Of a stretch of DNA of 64,000 nt, positions 33,771 to 45,101 are shown one piece after another (the first letter of the stretch is position 1; every line of letters begins with the position of its first letter). Under the pieces are notes generated by a model. It did not search any database. It saw nothing but the letters and a program-made list of their open reading frames with translations, and had not been told where the DNA came from. A program made the translations under genes and the position numbers. This DNA is from Phocoena phocoena (taxonomy: Eukaryota; Chordata; Mammalia; Artiodactyla; Phocoenidae), in assembly GCF_963924675.1 (NCBI RefSeq), contig NC_089236.1, forward strand, positions 64,565,306 through 64,629,305, read 5' to 3'.

Positions 33771-36364
33771 GAGAGGGGTTAGGGCTGTGTCTTATCGCCG
33801 CATTAAATCACGCATTGATCTTTGGGAGCTTTGTTCTGTGATTGTAAATGTGTTTCTTTCTGTCTTTTTCTTTCTGTTGAGTGTGGAAGAAGGTAATTCA
33901 GAATGAGATGGCAGTGAAGAAACCTAACTACTCTTTTTATGGCCCTTCCATAATATATAAACACATAAATATTCTATTTTGTAATTCCAGGAGCAGAGGT
34001 TCTTATAAAACGAAAGCTAATTTGGTTATAGATATTCGAATGGATATTTGACGATTTACAGAACTTCTGTGACTAGATACAGAACATTTGGTGATTTTCG
34101 ATACTTCTGCTATTTGAAAAGTGTTGACTGCTGATGTACAATTTAACTGCATAACATGGGATTTTTGTGTACCAGAGTGTGAATTCTTGTCGAACTGATT
34201 AAGGAAGATATGGGGAGAGCCATCAATAAAAACTGGAGGCAATAATATACAGAAATCAATTTTGATACTTGTGGTAGTAAATAAAACTGCATTACATTAT
34301 GTGACTGGGAGAACTAAACTCATATATCTATATATGTTACCTAGAGTGGTAAAACACGTTCATGCAATCAGTGAGAATATTTGGTAATTTATCATAGCAA
34401 TTTCAATGTTTCTTTAGGGGATTTTAAAGAAAGCAATCCATTTAAAAATATTTTATAAGGCAAAATGTATTCAAAGTATAAGCTGACATTGGAAATCACA
34501 GAGAAAGCCTAAATTTTCTTGAACTTTTAACTTACTATTACCCAAAGATATCATGATGCCTTGTGCTGCTAACCAGATTATTCTGTTGCCTTTATTTATT
34601 GATATATGCTATAGGTTTCATTGATTTTTAGCTATGTTATCCCTGCAAGATGCATTTTTCTATCTTCTTTTGATTTAAAACTCTTATCACCCTTCTTGAC
34701 AACCATCTAATTGTATTGATTTTTTTCTAAGTCAGTTATAATTTAGAAAAGAACATTTTAGTATATTTTGTTTAGAAAATATTGGCCTTTTTGACTTATA
34801 ACTAGTAATACTCTGAAAAGTTTAGCTACAAATATCACTAATTCACTGAGTAGACTATGGGAGTAATGGGCAGAAAGGAGTGAAAGGATTATTCCAAACT
34901 CATTATCTATGTAGGGTTTCCTAAAGATGACTCATAGGATGAAAACATGCTTGCGGTAAACTTATTAGGCAATGTCCTCAGTATCAACACCTATGGAGGA
35001 CATGAAGGAACAAGGATTGCAGGAGGAGTTGAACTGTGATCAGTCAAAACAATGGCCGCAGGTGATCCCACTGATGGAACAATGGCCCTTCCATCCTTGA
35101 GGAAAGAGAGCTGAACCTTTATCCCTGCACACCAACCAGTCATTGGACACCTACAGCTCCTTGGGTGGGGGCCTGGCCTTGGACATTCAACTCTGGGTGG
35201 ATTTCAGCTGCCAGCATTCCCAGCAACCGGGAGAAATAAGGACCTCAGTCCTGAAGGAGACGTCTAAGTGACACATAATAACACCGCTCACACTCAGAGT
35301 TATATATGTCTTAAAACAACTCCTTTCAGAAAGTATATTCAATTTTAGGTGTTAAATATTCCTTAATGTTTGAAATATTTGGTATTTAGACATCTCTATT
35401 TGTTAGCAGAATCTGCAAGATTCCTTTGTTAAAACTTACCTTTGGAAATAAGAGGAGAAGGCATTGTCTAGACACTAAATTCATATAACTCTCAAAATCA
35501 CATTTTACATTATTAAGTGATCCATAGCAATGTGTTGGGGTAAATATATCCATGGGATTTAGTTCTCTTGCTGGCAGCCAAGAGAAAAGTATCTAGCTCT
35601 GTTCATTATCAACCATGAAAAGATTATTAGTAGTTAAGAAAGTAAGTATAGGAAATACTAAATATAGTATCGTTTTTTGGTATTTCCACTTTAATATTAA
35701 ACATGTTACTTCTCTTTCCAAATATTTTCTTTTCAAAATTAGTCTTGTCAAAGAGGTTTCTTACATACTTCTTATGATGCAGAATTTATATTTTAAATAT
35801 TTAAAAGGATGCATCACTTTAATTGAGACTTCACTTGTATTTAAGAAATATTTTTGGTGTGTAGTAAGGCTAATGTATCCATTGTTACGGGACTCCCCTG
35901 GTCTGTGATTAAAACATTAGTTATCAGAAGACCTGAGTTCTGTCTCTTTTCTCTCCTCAGTTCATTGAACTATTAGAATTACGATTTATATTTCACTTTG
36001 AAGTACTATTCACATTTTTATGCATGTACATTTCATTTACCCAGTTAAGGTGCATATTCCTTTTAATAAAACTATGCCTTCTTTGTAGAGAATGCTGTTG
36101 TACATCTTAGACACTCAATAATTATTGTCGGAGGGTGAAGATTATTTGAGTTTATTACTTCAAACCTCTCTACTCTCAGTTTTCCACCTCAGCATTTTAA
36201 AATGTGTTGTGTACTACTTCAAGAGATTTTTAGAAAGATTAAAATGGTCATTTTATGGTCACTCAGATGTCATGCTGAGGATGGCAGGACAGAAAAAGGT
36301 CAGGACCGAAGTTCTTTATAATGTCACTGAGCCATCTAGGGGCCTTTGGTTTTGTCATTGATCT
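33771..36364. other. Unique DNA
   Basis: No gene or named repeat is seen over 2.6 kb. 35010-35250 is GC-richer and could be a decayed LTR or conserved element. 34000-34250 contains CpG-bearing AT-rich sequence with no family match. Confidence 0.45.
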
Positions 36365-36425
36365 ATCATCAGCTCCTAGAACAGTACCTGGTAATTAGGT
36401 GGCACTTAATAAATATATGAATCTT
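36365..36425 (+). mobile_element. L2 or MIR 3' end
   Basis: 'cagctcctagaacagtacct' followed by 'gcacttaataaatatatgaa' is the shared sense 3' end of L2/MIR. It is too short to distinguish them. Confidence 0.6.
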
Positions 36426-36484
36426 AAGTAAAATTTTTTATTGAAGTATAATAAAATATTTTATATGTTAAAAAAAGAGTGCCA

Positions 36485-36692
36485 GGCTTCCCTGGTGGCT
36501 CAGTGGTTGAGAGCCCGCCTGCCGATGCAGGGGACACGGGTTCGTGCCCCGGTCCGGGAAGATCCCACATGCCGCGGAGCGGCTGGGCCCGTGAGCCATG
36601 GCCGCTGAGCCTGCGCGTCCGGAGCCTGTGCTCCGTAACGGGAGAGGCCACAACAGTGAGAGGCCCGCGTACCGCAAAAAAAAAAAAAAAAA
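36485..36692 (+). mobile_element. CHR SINE, short form, young-looking
   Basis: A near-consensus short SINE with an uninterrupted A-run of about 23 and a perfect 14-bp TSD, AAAAAAGAGTGCCA, at 36471-36484 and 36693-36706. The target reads TT/AAAA, the L1 endonuclease preference. The only notable change is GCTCAG for GCGCAG in the head. The long pure tail and intact TSD suggest a recent insertion. Confidence 0.98.
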
Positions 36693-36799
36693 AAAAAAGA
36701 GTGCCACTTAAAACACCGAAATGAGTTATCCTATCTGAAAATATCAAGTATGACTAAATTTAAGAAGGAGCCATAGAAAAATGCATTTTTCTTTTACAA

Positions 36800-37035
36800 T
36801 TAAGTGACACTTTATATTTCATGAAAAATATGTTCTCAAGCGCTCTTTCTTGAGCTTCATGGCAATCCCGGGAGGAAAGGTTGAAAAGTATTTTCATTTC
36901 TAGTCTCACTTTACAGATGAGGAAATTGGTGCTTAATGGGATTAATGTACTTGACACAGCCAGGAAATGGTTAGGCCAGGTTCTCTTTATGGGACTTTAA
37001 ATCCCATTCTGTTTCTTCTCTATTCCACTACATGG
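36800..37035 (-). mobile_element. MIR SINE
   Basis: Antisense MIR with 'tctcactttacagatgagga', 'aattggtgcttaatggga' and 'acacagccaggaaatggtta', ending near 'ctattccactac'. Nearly full length. Confidence 0.85.
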
Positions 37036-38389
37036 CAACTCAAAAACTGCAGTCTGATGTTTACATTCATTTGTTCCAGAAGTGATGGACATTAGTTACT
37101 TTGCTTTCATTATCAGCCAATTTGGATACCAATTTGATAAAGTTGCTGTGCATCTCATATTGTTTCTTATACAAGTACAGTTCTTTGATAACCCCCTTCC
37201 GCATGATTTTGTTACATCACATCAGTTTAAATGCATTTAACTAAGTTTCTTCGTTATCTTTATCTATAGGAATAATCAGGATTAAGAATCAAACTTCTGA
37301 TATTGGGAAAGAATGATTCCATCAACACAATAAAATTAGAAATCAGTTTTAATATTTAAATGTGTAGCGTTTAGTAGACTATTTTAAACATTAACATAAA
37401 ATAAATGTCTGTTAAGTTGTCCAGCTCTCATCTTGATTATATTCTTTGGCTAGCTTAAGCTGAAGGGTGCTTGGAGTTTTCCCTGAAATATAGAGGAGAT
37501 GCATGGGGCCCACTGCAGGCTTTCCCCACTGTGCTCTCTGCCTCTGTGATAGTGGTCTCAGGTTAAAACGTTTTGGAAGCTATTACAGGCAGATAATATT
37601 GGTGTAGCATAAATGAAGCTGCAGGAAAGGAAAACGGTCTTAACATAAAATGGAAGGGCACGCCTGAGATTGGTGAGAAAAAGAATACTATGTCCTCTGC
37701 TACCATCAACTTTAGGGAATGTTTTCATTGTCAAAATGGGTAATACATTGTAAATCATTCTTTTTTATTAGGAATTGTTAAAATAGTCATGGGTGACTAA
37801 GCTTATGTTTTCAAAAGTTTTATTTAACTGTTTTAGTCTCCATTTTCTTTTGAAGTGATAAATATAGAGATTTTTACAGAGTTTGAATGTTTAACAAAAG
37901 TCACTTTATAAAGTCGTCTCTTTTTTTCTTCAGTTAAATGAAGGATGATGGTTTTGATGAATAACTCCTGTTCTTTTTGCAGCAATCAGTCTTGTATGTT
38001 CACTAACATTGATCTAAACATTTTTACGTGGAGAAGAACTGAGCATCTGATCCCATTAATGATTTTAGAACATATATAACATTTCATTTCTCTGAGCTCA
38101 CATGCAATAAATTAGAAGAGTGTGACAAATATCTGAATAATTGAGGCTAAAATGTGACTTCATAATTTACCAAGATTATTTTTGTTCAGCTGAAATTCTT
38201 TGCTGAAACTATTTTCACTTCTTAAATTTCAAATTCTTGCTGTATACATAGAAAATTAACTTACTTCGGTAAGTATATAATTGCTGCCTAACGTATGCAC
38301 TAAATTGCGTTCCTTCTTAGTTTATGATTTCTTTCTTACAGAATTATAATTATTTCCTTATTCTGCTGTCCTCACCTGTGGACTCCTCA
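37036..38389. other. Unique AT-rich DNA
   Basis: No gene or repeat family recognised. Confidence 0.6.
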
Positions 38390-38460
38390 TCCTATCCTAC
38401 ATCCTTCATTGTCTAGTCTATAATAGGTGTTCAAGAAATATTTCTTAAAATGAGCCAACT
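38390..38460 (+). mobile_element. L2 3'-end fragment
   Basis: 'tctataataggtgttcaaga' and 'aatatttcttaaaatgagcc' fit the L2 sense terminus ('agtaggtgttcaataaatatttgttgaatga'). Confidence 0.55.
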
Positions 38461-38559
38461 TGATTTCTGTACATGAATGAGTCTAGCACTTAAGGCATGT
38501 AAGTATGGAATTGAAAGTTTAGGTCAATTGATTGGCTGAAATTTGTTTTACTGTATCAA

Positions 38560-38785
38560 GTAGTGGTTACTAACAGTCTCTGTAGCAGGATAGCTTAGAT
38601 TTAAATGCTGGTACCATTGCTTCCTGGCCATATGGCCTTGGCTAATTTATGTAATCTCTTTGTGTCTCTGTTTCCTCACCTGTAAAAGAGGTTTTATAAA
38701 GGTTTAAGCAATTTAATATAAGTAAAGTACTTAAAATATACCTAATAAGTTCTAAAATATTAATAGCTCTTGTTATTATCGTTAT
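38560..38785 (+). mobile_element. MIR SINE
   Basis: Sense MIR: 'gcaggatagcttagatttaa', 'ccatatggccttggctaatt', 'tgtttcctcacctgtaaaag', 'taagtaaagtacttaaaata', 'attaatagctcttgttatta'. Close to full length. Confidence 0.85.
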
Positions 38786-39297
38786 ATAAGCTAACTTTAC
38801 CAAACCTATCTAGAAGGTCCAAGGCTACTTACTGTGTATCAGGAAGGGGCTTGATTATACAAATGCATTAAATGGGCTATTTAGAGACCCACTTGCCCTT
38901 TTCATCCCTCCCACATACTGTGCAACATTTGAAAGTCTTAAGATTTTTGTTTGCTTCTTTGTTTAGTTTTTGCTTTTTTTTTCCTTTAGGTTAACTTGTT
39001 TTTTCAAGAAAGCCCTTCATAATATATGGAATCTTGGATGGGCCAAAAATTCATTCCCTATAAGTCTGTTAATTTATCAAGTAATTGGGATTATGAGAGT
39101 ACTTTTTGAGGAGAGTGAGGATGCATAGGACAATCTGTGGGCTAATAGATGCTGAATGGCCAGAAGAAAGAACTGAATCCAGCAACCAAAACAAAGGAGA
39201 AGAGAGACCAGAAACAAGCAAAAATTGAGTATGGATTTTATTAGTGCTAGAAAGCCTTCTCTCATTTCATCACTAGAAAACTCAATGAGCTTGGCAG
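38786..39297. other. Unique DNA
   Basis: Nothing recognised apart from T-rich runs near 38940-39005. Confidence 0.6.
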
Positions 39298-39835
39298 TCT
39301 GTCAAAAAGTTAAACATAGAATCACCATATGATCCAGCAATTCCACTCCTAGGTGTGTATCCAAAAGAATTACAATCAAGACTTGAACACATGATTGTAT
39401 ACCAGTCTTCATAGTAGCATTATTCATAAAAGCTAAAAAGTCAAAAAAACCCAAATGTCCATCAACGGGTAAATAGATGAACAACATATGGTGAACATGT
39501 ATACAGTGGAATATTATTCACCCATAAAATAACTATTAAATTCTGGTACATGCTACAACACGGATGAACCTTAAAGACATTATGCTAAGGGAAATAAGCT
39601 AGACACAAAGGACAAATGTTGTATAATTCCACCTTTTTGAAGTATCTAGAATGGACAAATTCATAGAGATAGAAAGTAAAAGAGAGGTTACCAGGTGTTG
39701 CGGGGTAGGTGGGATGGAGAGTTATTGTTTAATGGATACACAGTTTCAGTTTGAGCAGATGAAGAAGTTCTGGAAATAGATAATGATCATACACAACACT
39801 GTGAATGTACTTGCTGCCCAAAACTTTTACGAATT
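39298..39835 (+). mobile_element. Old L1 3'-region fragment, 0.54 kb
   Basis: Sense L1: 'catatgatccagcaattcca', 'aaatgtccatcaacgggtaa', 'atacagtggaatattattca', 'acaacacggatgaaccttaa', 'gtataattccacctttttga'. It covers the classic 3'-region order. Diverged, no clear tail. Confidence 0.88.
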
Positions 39836-39864
39836 ACTCTGATATACCTATTTTAAGATATGGT

Positions 39865-40150
39865 TTTTGTCCTTAGGGAACCTAGAGTCTGGGTGGAAAG
39901 ACAGACATGTAACTTAAATGATTATCCTATAGATACATACCCAAAGTTATAAAAGCATTAGTCTTATATGAGTGCAAAGCATGGAGGATAAATCACGTTA
40001 GGAGCTATCGAGGATGTTTTAATAGAAGAAAGTGTCTGCAAACTAGGACTTGAAGAATGTATGTAATTTCAATAAGCAAAGCAACATGGGAAAGGCATTC
40101 CAGTTCAAGGAAACAGCACAGGCAAAGGCCAGAGTCAAAAATATCTGTGG
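39865..40150 (-). mobile_element. L2 LINE fragment
   Basis: Antisense L2: 'gggaacctagagtctgggtg', 'actaggacttgaagaatgta', 'ggaaaggcattccagttcaa', 'cagcacaggcaaaggccaga'. Confidence 0.75.
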
Positions 40151-40331
40151 CTTGTTTGAAAATGATATATAGTCCTATTTCCTCTTTTTCTCTGCCTATC
40201 AAGGTCAGAGCTAAAAGCTTAAGTCATACTGATTATTTTCTCAGTATTCAATAGATTTGCTTCCTGCTCTTTACTAAATATTTTCCCTTGTTCTAATTCA
40301 AATCAACGTTGCATATGTGCTTTTTATTTTA

Positions 40332-40549
40332 TTTTTTTATTATTATTATTTTTTTGTGTGGTGCGCGGGCCTCTCACTGTTGTGGCCTCTCCCGTTGCGG
40401 AGCACAGGCTCCGGACACGCAGGCTCAACGGCCATGGCTCACGGGCCCAGCCGCTCCGCGGCATGTGGGATCATCCCGGACCGGGGCACGAACCCATGTC
40501 CCCTGCATCGGCAGGCAGACTCTCAACCACAGCGCCACCAGGGAAGCCC
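40332..40549 (-). mobile_element. CHR SINE, short form
   Basis: A minus-strand short SINE with a (TTA)n-interrupted T-rich tail. A 16-bp TSD with two mismatches, TGTGC(TT/CC)TTTATTTTA, at 40316-40331 and 40550-40565. Confidence 0.95.
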
Positions 40550-40565
40550 TGTGCCCTTTATTTTA

Positions 40566-41439
40566 ATCACCTACAGTCATTTTTGGAAGCAGAAAGGATA
40601 TTGATTACAAATATGTTTAAATACAATCCCAGTTTGTATTTAGTCAGTGGCTTGCTGCTAACTTAGCCTAAGCAGACCTCATATGTAGTAAAAATGGCGT
40701 TTTTGATATTGCTTAAGACGTTCTGTTAGAGTAACGGCTGCTGATCTTTTGTCTTGAGTATCATGACCATCTAATTTCTTTGAAAATTATAATTCTTTTT
40801 TAAATAGACCTTTATCATACAATCTTTCATAAATTAATGTTTTACTGCCAATAATAAACATTGACTAACCAAATTACATACTTCCACTGTATATCTGATT
40901 TTATAAGGCTCTATATACTTTTCCAAGATTTTATGAAGCTAGCTTTGTTTTAAAGGATACAGGCTACCCTTAAATGCCTCTATTCAGTGAGTTTGGATGA
41001 AAAGTGCATATGCAAATGCTTCCTTCCAATAATTTTACCATCCAGTCCATAAACTTTAATAATCTGAAGCATCTGTCTGATAGTTCAGTGGACTTTTCTG
41101 CTACAGTCTTTTCTGTCTGTCTGGTTGATGGAAGAAAACATTACTAAAAATTCACTGAAATAACATGTAGTCTTGTCTTGAACCTACAAAACTGTTGGAT
41201 TTAGTATTTGATTTCTTCATCCAGTGGTGACCTCTCCTCAGATTTATTTGAAATCTCATTATTTCAAGTTTTAAGACCATCTAGATGTGGCCTTGTGTCT
41301 TTGAAGTAGAACCTTAGCTTCCAGGCAGCATTCAACTTTTAACAGATGTAGATGTCCTCAGAAATTATTCTGATTTCAGTCTTATTGTTCCTGAAATAAA
41401 CATTATTATTAAAAAATAACTACCACAGATAATATCTTT
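40566..41439. other. Unique AT-rich DNA
   Basis: No gene or repeat family recognised. Confidence 0.6.
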
Positions 41440-41595
41440 GTTATGTATAGCATCCTTTTATCCCACTAATTTTATCAAGGAAAAAGCTAAAGCTTAGAAA
41501 CTTCTGGTGATACACTCAAGTCTACTAAGTGACACAGACAGAACTAAGACCATGGCCCCAAATCTTTGTTCTTTGTGTTGATTCATGACTTCTTC
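41440..41595 (-). mobile_element. MIR SINE fragment
   Basis: Antisense MIR core: 'atcaaggaaaaagctaaagc', 'ttagaaacttctggtgatac', 'aagtgacacagacagaacta'. Confidence 0.65.
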
Positions 41596-43218
41596 TCTGA
41601 GCCAATAAACTGGATAAAAACTATTTCTCTCACAGGATTTTTCTCAATAGCACAAGGAGACAATTTTTCTATAGGTGCCGAGGACTGGAAAATGTAAACG
41701 TTGTTTATGTAGCTTTTAGTTCCTTTGCTAAGGAAGCATCCCTTTTGGTTTTTTGTAGGAGATAAAACTAAAGATTAGTGCTTTACTTAATCCACTGGAA
41801 GTGTTGAATTTTCTATGCTTTTAACTCACCTTAAACAATATAAACTAGGTGGTGAGAGTCAGGATAATTTCTTGTCTGGGTAAGAAGCTAGTAAAGGGTG
41901 AAGTTGAAGTCACCTTCGATGTGGATCTGGGTATAAGATCCACCTGGGTAATAATTAATGTCAGATAAGTTACATTTTTTGATAATTAACTGCTGTGAGT
42001 GATAGTTCCAGTCCAAAGGACAAGATAGATTAAAAGGGAGTGGAATAAGACCATATATTAAATTACTGACAGAAAGTTCAGCACCGTGGACAGCTCCTGG
42101 ACAGACAGGCTACTCTGTTATTTGCGCACAATGGTAGTATATATCCCAAATCTACTTGTTTATTTGTTTTTTCTGCCTTCATACTGAAATTTTATTATTC
42201 TAATTTTTTTTTGCTTTTATAATGCTTAGCATATCTTGTAGAAAATCAGGAAACAATACTCACGTACTTAAGAACATTTGTTCTTTGTCTTTTTTAAGAC
42301 CACTCCAGCTGAATTGGCTCTTAACCTGATAACACATATTCTCAAGAAGACATGGAAAGGCGCACATAATTATTTCTATTAAACTTATGAACTTCTGGAA
42401 ATGCCTCCTTTTTTTAAGCTGAAGCAAGATTTTAGGATTGCAGCCAATTTTTCCTCTATGAAGTTGAAATTCTTTCTCTCTCTTTTTTTTTTTTAGTGAT
42501 TCTTTTATTTTCCTGTTTGAAACAATGTTTTTGTTGTGTTTTTATTTTTGTAATGATGATCACAAGAAAACATTTCCTTTTTTAGCACAGGATTTCTCCT
42601 TAATTATTTAGCTTTTCCCTAGTCAATCCTCATTGTGCTAGGGTGCCTAAAACTGTGCTTTACCGAAACATTAGCATATCTCTTCTCTCCAACCTCTTTG
42701 TAATCCATCTGTCTCAGCTTTGCTGTCCAGAACGGTTTTCTGTAATGTATCCCACTGTCATTTTTCCTCCTTTACATGAATGAAGCAGAAATAAGAGGAT
42801 TTTAAATCCCAAGTATCCCCTTTTTGCAATCAGAAGAGCACAGGTAGTTTACTTTTGCAGTGCAAGGTAACAAAACCAGGCACCTATTTTTTCAACTGTC
42901 TCCTATCTCTTTGCCCAAGTTAGTAGCTGCTTTAAACCACTGGCCTGTAACTTTAAACATGATGTCGAAAAGTTATCTCCTAAGAGAACTTTTGTGCAAC
43001 GACCTTTTAGCAGTTGAGAAATTCTTGGTTGGTCAAGCCCGTGGTGACCGCAATCCCAAACCACTTTTGCTTATGCCTATACATATTGCTTTTAAAAGCA
43101 TACTTCTTAGTACTTAATAGTACTGTGTTGCATATTTGAAAGTTGCTAAGAGGGCAGATCTTAAAAGTTCTCATCACAAGAAAAAAAAATGTTTTCTAAT
43201 TATGTATGGAGATGGAAG
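41596..43218. other. Unique AT-rich DNA
   Basis: No gene or repeat family recognised. A T13 run lies at about 42483-42496. The 85-codon frame at 42860-43117 has no recognisable domain. Confidence 0.55.
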
Positions 43219-43345
43219 TTAACTAAACTTACTGTGGTGTTCATTTCACAATATATACAAATACTGAATCATTATGTTGTACATCTGAAACTAATATAGT
43301 GTTATACATCAATCACATGTCAATTAAAAAACACAAACAAAAACA
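43219..43345 (+). mobile_element. L1 3' end, sense
   Basis: 'ttactgtggtgttcatttca', 'ctgaatcattatgttgtaca', 'tctgaaactaatatagtgtt', 'tacatcaatcacatgtcaat' then an A-rich (CAAA)n-like tail. Typical of an L1 3' terminus; 5'-truncated. Confidence 0.8.
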
Positions 43346-43904
43346 AACAAAAAGCATGTTTCTCTCTAAACCTTTGTGTATTATCAGAGGAAAATTGAGC
43401 TTCTTTCGTAGGATTAAAGATTGGCCATGTTTTTTCTCCTACCAGAGTCAAGATAAACCTGTTTGGCACTAATCTGATGAAAGACTTTTCAGAGGTGATG
43501 AGTTCTTGTTTTTACATGGAATATTTTTCAGACTCAAACTGCAATTAGAAATGAAAAATGTACTCTATTCACATATCCATGTTTCTGAGGTTTTCCTGAT
43601 TGAATGTGTATTACATTGTAATATAACTCTTGGTTTTCTTCACATAAGGCCAATAGCTTAGTTGTTGCAGTCTAAAATGGGCCTGGAAGTTGCCTTTGAC
43701 TGTATTCCTATAAGTTATGATATTTAAAGGGGCTTAACAGGGGATGTTACTATATGCAGTGATTGAAATTCAAATTGTTCAGTAGTCACTGTGATAGAAG
43801 AATCCATATTTTGTTCTAGTGAGTAAGAAATAATCATCATAGGAAATAATCATCATTTGGCATGTTTCAGATACCATAAAATAGAAATTTTATATTTAGA
43901 AAAA
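43346..43904. other. Unique AT-rich DNA
   Basis: Only a 14-bp local duplication (43826-43839 and 43842-43855) is visible. Confidence 0.55.
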
Positions 43905-44160
43905 AAGGAACTAGTATTTTTTAGTCCTTACTGTTTGCCTGTTACTGTGAAGGTTGACTTATATACAACAGCTAATTACATCCTTGTCATTCAGTATTCT
44001 TGCTTAATTATTACTCCTAATTGCTACTGTCATTTATATAAAGTGCTGAAATCGCACTTTTAGGTTAATTTCGGTGCCACTCAGGGAGGTTAATGGTCTA
44101 GGATCACTCAGATAGTAAATGGGGTTGCTTCATTGCAAACCTAGTATCAGTCTGATACTA
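43905..44160 (-). mobile_element. MIR SINE
   Basis: Antisense MIR: 'cttactgtttgcctgttact', 'cagggaggttaatggtctag', 'gatcactcagatagtaaatg', 'ggttgcttcattgcaaacct'. Confidence 0.7.
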
Positions 44161-44876
44161 TTGTTTGTTTGAGAATAGTTAAGTTGACAATGAAATGAGA
44201 CAACATTTATAGTGAATAGCCTGCAAACCTGTCCCTTACTGTTTGATCAATTAATATACATTAGCTGTAAAATAATATTGGAAACTGTTTATTAGTCCCT
44301 CTGGTATATGTTACAATTGCTTCAGAATTTAACGGGGATGAGGATTTTGTCACTTATCTTTGTCACTTATCTTCTTACCCTTTTTTTAAACATCATTTTT
44401 TAGTGAGGAAATCTTCTCCATTGTTCCACAAAATTTGTGGAGATCAGGTTGGGAAATATTTGAAAGTTTGTGTCCATTCTGAAAATGTGGATACTATGGC
44501 CAAGATACTAGTTTTCTCCAAATGTATATAATGTGTAGCACATAAGATTTCTTTTCTTACATGTGTCTAATTTTAATTTTTTCAGCAATTAAGTGAATAA
44601 AACTACACTATAATTTACTTTTACTAAAAAGAAATTTTGCATGGGTCGCTTAGTTTTAACAGTTAATTTTTATGAGCCAGGTACTTGCTGCCTAGCCTGA
44701 TTTCCATAAATTCTCCTGAACAACGATGAAGCTTTTCTCACTAAAGAGTAGATCTGAGAAAGAAAAAAAAAGTGTGTAATTAAAAATCAGATGGTGGAGG
44801 GAAAGTTGCTTATTACTTCTCTTTCCTTATAGATTATTAGTGTCTTCAAGGTCAAGTATACAATGCTAGGATAATC

Positions 44877-44917
44877 AATAGTGGATAGGGTAAAAAAAAA
44901 AAAATAGTGGATAGGGT
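44877..44917 (+). mobile_element. Poly(A)-only insertion with 15-bp TSD
   Basis: AATAGTGGATAGGGT occurs at 44877-44891 and 44903-44917 and flanks nothing but 11 A's (44892-44902). This is what L1-mediated target-primed insertion would leave if reverse transcription covered only the poly(A) tail. A duplication by repair slippage is the alternative. Confidence 0.6.
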
Positions 44918-45046
44918 GATACACCAGCTAAAAGCTCTCAAATAGTTTTAAATAATTGTTAAGAATTATGTTTTCATCATTAACTTAAATTTACATAATT
45001 CTTTACTTAGTGCTTTCACGTAAATAACAATTCACTGTTTAAAACA

Positions 45047-45101
45047 GTGAAGGTAGTTTTTTGGTTTTTTTTTTGGTTTTTTTTTTTGTGAAGGTAGTTT
45101 T
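45047..45101 (-). mobile_element. Poly(T)-only insertion with 14-bp TSD
   Basis: GTGAAGGTAGTTTT at 45047-45060 and 45088-45101 flanks 27 bases of T broken by two GG pairs. On the minus strand it is a poly(A) tail with CC interruptions and no element body. The TSD ends TTTT followed by AA, which is the L1 endonuclease site for a minus-strand insertion. Confidence 0.65.

Noticed and set aside
36424..36747. Recurring 60-150 codon frames with near-identical Pro/Gly/Arg-rich peptides on both strands
   Set aside because: They coincide with every short CHR SINE (7.7, 9.5, 10.9, 24.6, 27.8, 36.5, 40.3, 47.2 and 51.1 kb). GC-rich SINE sequence is open by chance; this is not a gene family.
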